A DNA stretch of 6,030 nt from Acidobacteriota bacterium (lineage in GTDB: Bacteria; Acidobacteriota; Terriglobia; Terriglobales; Acidobacteriaceae). The notes under the pieces were generated by a model. That model was not told the DNA's origin, searched no databases, and worked only from the letters and a program-made list of their open reading frames with translations. Position 1 is the first letter of the stretch. Every line of letters begins with the position of its first letter. A program made the position numbers and the translations under genes. Of the stretch, positions 3,319 to 6,030 are shown piece after piece. Location of the stretch: assembly GCA_021805955.1 (NCBI GenBank), contig JAJZDO010000316.1, positions 1 to 6,030 on the forward strand, written 5' to 3'.

Positions 3319-5889
3319 CTACTGCTGGATGGGATGACCGCCGCTCGGGCCGACGTTTGGATTCGCGGCCAAGTGGCCCGCCTGGCTGGCGCCTCCCGCT
3401 GTGTACAGGCGGCGATACATTTCCTGGTTGCGCAGAATTGCCTCCACATATTCTCGCGTCTGGGTAAATGGGATCGACTCCACAAACTCCGGCAGGCTGG
3501 CGTAGGGCCCATTGGCGAGCCATGCCTTCACCCGGTCATCGCCGGCGTTGTAGGCAGCCAGCGCATATTCTGGCTGGCCGTTGAATTCATCCATCAATTC
3601 CCGAAAGTACGCAGTCCCCAGTTTCAGATTCACTTCCGGATTCAGCAGGTATGCGGTCCGATAGGGCCGCAGATGTTCCTTGCGCGCCAGCTCGTTGCCG
3701 ACGCGCGGCAACAACTGCATCAATCCCCATGCGTTCGCATACGAGACAGCGCCCGGATTGAATTCCGATTCCTGACGGATCAGCGACGCCACCAGATACG
3801 GATCAAGGCCCTGCTGCTGCGAATCTCTTTGCAGCATTGCCCAGTAGGGTTGCGGAAACAAAAGGTCCCAATAGCCGCGCGGAATCGAATCCATCGGCGC
3901 GGAAAGATAGGATTGCACTTTTTGCTTGAGGATGTGGAGCGCTTGCCAGTTTTCTCCATACGAGCTGTAGAGTTGGGCCTCCGCATAGGCTCGCCAGCTG
4001 CTGCTGTCCGGGCTGGCGCTCATCTCCGGCACAATATATTGGTTCAGCCCGGCATTCGCCAGCAGTTGCGCACGCTCTACATGAATGTCGTCCTCTGGAA
4101 CCTCGGTGGTCAGATCGGGCACACTGGGATCGTCGATGCGCGCCAGTACCGGCAACGTTTCCGGCGCCACAGCGCCGAGGCTGGCCATCCTTCGTTGGGC
4201 CAGTTCAGCATAGTAATACTGCGGAAATGTGGCGATCAATTTTCGATAACAGGCAGCCGCCGCGGCTGGATTCTTTTCGTACTCCTCATACACCACCCCG
4301 CGCCAATAGACGGCGGCCGACACATGCATATCGTTGGGGTACCGCTCAATCTGCTCGTCGAACATCTGGCCCGCTGTTTTCTTGTCGCCCAGTCGATAGT
4401 TCAACCACGCGGCATGCCAGTGGCTGACCGGCGCCATCGCGCTGTCAGGAAAACGCTGCGCCAGATCGCCGTAGTATTGGATCGCCGAGGGCAGATCGTT
4501 GGCGACCAACGCCATATTGCCTGCGGAAAACAGCGCCTCCGCCGTCCATCGGCTGCTGGGAAAACGCTGCTCAATCTGCGCGATCAAGGCCTTCACCTGC
4601 GCAACGTCCTTGGCATCGCGAGCGGCTTCCACCATCAGATACAGTCGCGTGGCTCCGGCGTCGTCCTCGGTATCCGATAGCCGGGCCAGCTGAGAGGGAT
4701 CCACGTGATGCATCTGCTTGAAAGTCGCGACGGCAGCCTGCGCCAGCAGCCCGTTCACCGCTGCGGTGCCCACCACTGCCGGGTCCCCAGCGAGCGATTG
4801 ATATTCCGCTGCCGCCGCCTCATAGCGTCCCGCGAGATACAATCCATCCGCATGGCGAGTCCGTTCAGCCACACTGAATGGCGGACTGATTCCCATCTGC
4901 TGCATTTGTCCTGGAACTTTACTTGCCTCGCTGCTGGTAGGATCGCCCACGTACAGGCGAGCATACAGTTGTTGCGCCTTGTCGCGATTGCCGGCCAACT
5001 GGTTCGCCTTTGCCAGCGCGAACAGATATTCCGAGGACTTCGCCAGCGGGCTGCCCTCCAGTTTTGCAAGTTGTCGCAGCGCCGCCTGCGGGTCGCCCTC
5101 GCCAAGCTTGACGTTGGCCAGCAGGAGCGAGGCGTGATCGATCAGAACGCTGTCCGGATGGCGCTCGGCGAATCCGTCGAGCAGTTGTTCGGCATCCGCA
5201 TATCCCTGCTGCGCGAAGTCCGCTTTGGCGCCGAGATAGTCCGCGTAATCCGCGAGGGCCTGCCCCATTTTCCCCGCCTGTCGAAAGGACGCCACCGCAT
5301 CCGGATATTTTCCGTCGGTAAAGTATGCCTCCCCCAGTGCCATATACGCGGCCGACGACGCCTCCCCGGTATGCGCGCGCGCATACCGGCGCACTCCGGC
5401 ATAGGCCTCGGGCGTGCGCTCCTGTCTCAACTGCTGCGCCATCGGACGCAATTGCGACGACGCTACGAAAGCCCGATGAAGTTGATGCACGCGCGCCAGC
5501 GTCCGCGCACTCACATGGCGACGGGCGCGGCGACGACGATTGGAACGAGTCCGCTCTGCGCTGGTGCGGCTGCGGTGAGCGCTGGACGCGCGACTGCCAT
5601 GGCTGGGCGTTTCTCTCCGCTTCGTGTGGGCCTTGGATGCTACGGCGCGGTGATGAGCGCGATGGCCGGCGGATTTAGCGCGCCGATGCGTGGAAGACGC
5701 CGTCGCGTGGGTTTTGTGATGCGTCGCGGTCTCAGTTTGCTGGGCAGCGCCTGGGACCGTCCCCATTGCCGCAAAGGCGAGCAGAACGCACAAGATTTGT
5801 CGGCGCCAGGCAGGCTTTTTCAGAAAATACAGCAAATCCAGCGACCCGGGGAAACGCGGGCCAATCCAGGCAAAATTGAAGAACTGCAT
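3319..5889 (-). CDS. slt: Exported soluble lytic murein transglycosylase (Slt70-like)
   Basis: This 856-residue enzyme would cleave the MurNAc-GlcNAc bond of peptidoglycan, leaving 1,6-anhydro-MurNAc. Residues 24-31 (KKPAWRRQ) and 32-43 (ILCVLLAFAAMG) look like the basic and hydrophobic parts of a signal peptide, with cleavage near VPGAA (45-49), so it acts in the periplasm. Residues ~51-126 are a low-complexity, strongly basic linker. Residues ~160-650 are helical repeats of TPR/Slt superhelix type, e.g. AYMALGEAYFTDGKYPDAVASF (181-202). The SLT domain follows at ~690-800: ASLIRQESEFNP contains catalytic Glu707, then AWGLMQLLP and AAYNAGDDRV (778-787) complete the signature. E. coli Slt70 is about 645 residues; the extra length is the N-terminal linker and helical region. 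The ATG at 5889 has no clear ribosome-binding site, so the start may be off by some codons. It is probably a backbone gene outside the island. Membership of the family is sure; orthology to slt is likely. Confidence 0.93.
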   Translation of the reverse strand: MQFFNFAWIGPRFPGSLDLLYFLKKPAWRRQILCVLLAFAAMGTVPGAAQQTETATHHKTHATASSTHRRAKSAGHRAHHRAVASKAHTKRRETPSHGSRASSAHRSRTSAERTRSNRRRRARRHVSARTLARVHQLHRAFVASSQLRPMAQQLRQERTPEAYAGVRRYARAHTGEASSAAYMALGEAYFTDGKYPDAVASFRQAGKMGQALADYADYLGAKADFAQQGYADAEQLLDGFAERHPDSVLIDHASLLLANVKLGEGDPQAALRQLAKLEGSPLAKSSEYLFALAKANQLAGNRDKAQQLYARLYVGDPTSSEASKVPGQMQQMGISPPFSVAERTRHADGLYLAGRYEAAAAEYQSLAGDPAVVGTAAVNGLLAQAAVATFKQMHHVDPSQLARLSDTEDDAGATRLYLMVEAARDAKDVAQVKALIAQIEQRFPSSRWTAEALFSAGNMALVANDLPSAIQYYGDLAQRFPDSAMAPVSHWHAAWLNYRLGDKKTAGQMFDEQIERYPNDMHVSAAVYWRGVVYEEYEKNPAAAAACYRKLIATFPQYYYAELAQRRMASLGAVAPETLPVLARIDDPSVPDLTTEVPEDDIHVERAQLLANAGLNQYIVPEMSASPDSSSWRAYAEAQLYSSYGENWQALHILKQKVQSYLSAPMDSIPRGYWDLLFPQPYWAMLQRDSQQQGLDPYLVASLIRQESEFNPGAVSYANAWGLMQLLPRVGNELARKEHLRPYRTAYLLNPEVNLKLGTAYFRELMDEFNGQPEYALAAYNAGDDRVKAWLANGPYASLPEFVESIPFTQTREYVEAILRNQEMYRRLYTAGGASQAGHLAANPNVGPSGGHPIQQ
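5512..5739 (-). other. Arg/His-rich low-complexity linker within the transglycosylase
   Basis: Residues 51-126 hold about 17 Arg, 11 His and 4 Lys against only 3 acidic residues, spaced by Ala, Ser and Thr and ending in NRRRRARRH. It follows the signal peptide directly. It may bind anionic cell wall or lipopolysaccharide, or act as a pH-sensitive tether; this is inference. The frame remains open throughout, so it is real coding sequence. Confidence 0.7.
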
Positions 5890-6030
5890 ATATCTATGAA
5901 TCTAGCGGGATATCGTGCAAAAACAAAGTGGCCCGGCGAATTCCATCCTGCCATGACGATTTGTTCGCAACCGCCAGCCCGGTCTACCATCTAACTAGCT
6001 GCAACACAATTGTGATTTCGGAGCCCTGCG
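5890..6030. promoter_or_regulatory. Region upstream of the transglycosylase gene
   Basis: I see no gene here. On the minus strand TTTGTT and TAGATT, separated by 17 bases, lie shortly before the ATG at 5889 and could form a weak promoter, which would give an almost leaderless message. A perfect ten-base palindrome, CACAATTGTG, lies at 6005-6014 and could be an operator for this gene or for one beyond the window. Confidence 0.2.

Noticed and set aside
3334..4680. Long plus-strand ORF (448 codons) opposite the transglycosylase gene
   Set aside because: It is fully antisense to a gene with clear family motifs. The translation is rich in Arg, His, Gln and Ile with no recognisable domain, as expected from reading a GC-rich gene backwards.
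4705..5994. Second long plus-strand ORF (429 codons) opposite the N-terminal half of the transglycosylase
   Set aside because: It is antisense to the TPR and linker regions. It shows no domain, and its composition mirrors the sense-strand codon bias.
1..6030. CRISPR arrays, insertion-sequence ends, rRNA or riboswitches
   Set aside because: No regularly spaced repeats, transposase genes, rRNA segments or recognisable riboswitch motifs were found.

Overview
The window joins ordinary chromosome on the right to what looks like the integrase end of a tRNA-borne mobile island on the left. It contains five protein genes and one tRNA. No taxonomic marker is decisive. The moderately GC-rich composition, and a secreted Slt-type lytic transglycosylase with an Arg/His/Ala/Ser-rich N-terminal linker, suggest a Gram-negative, possibly Acidobacteriota (Terriglobia-like). 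That assignment is a low-confidence inference.

Right part, 3130-6030, probable backbone: a large minus-strand gene (3319-5889) encodes an exported lytic murein transglycosylase. It has a signal peptide, a very basic low-complexity linker, a helical TPR-like superhelix and a C-terminal SLT catalytic domain with Glu707. About 100 bp downstream on the same strand lies a complete tRNA-Leu(UAA) with a genome-encoded CCA (3130-3216).

Left part, 1-3129, probable island: a tyrosine recombinase with the full R-K-H-R-H-Y set (1981-3018, minus) starts 111 bp beyond the tRNA 3' end, the classic arrangement for an element integrated at the 3' end of a tRNA gene. Next comes a two-gene minus-strand operon. 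An XRE-type HTH regulator (1156-1842) overlaps by 14 nt a nucleotidyltransferase-fold protein of the DUF6036/AbiEii-like kind (582-1169). This resembles a toxin-antitoxin or defence module, with the regulator first. Its promoter carries a perfect TATAAT inside an inverted repeat, which suggests autoregulation and also rules out the longest reading of the regulator ORF. Convergent with the operon, at the left edge, is a small excisionase/MerR-like HTH protein (40-519, plus) with a disordered N-terminal extension containing QLSLF, an exact match to the bacterial sliding-clamp-binding consensus.

Putative working model (inference): the integrase and the excisionase-like protein control integration at tRNA-Leu, while the XRE/nucleotidyltransferase pair stabilises the island or protects the host. 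The second attachment site is not visible and must lie left of the window. All gaps between genes are shorter than 150 bp. The most interesting items are the XRE-nucleotidyltransferase module with its promoter/operator, and the clamp-motif-bearing HTH protein.
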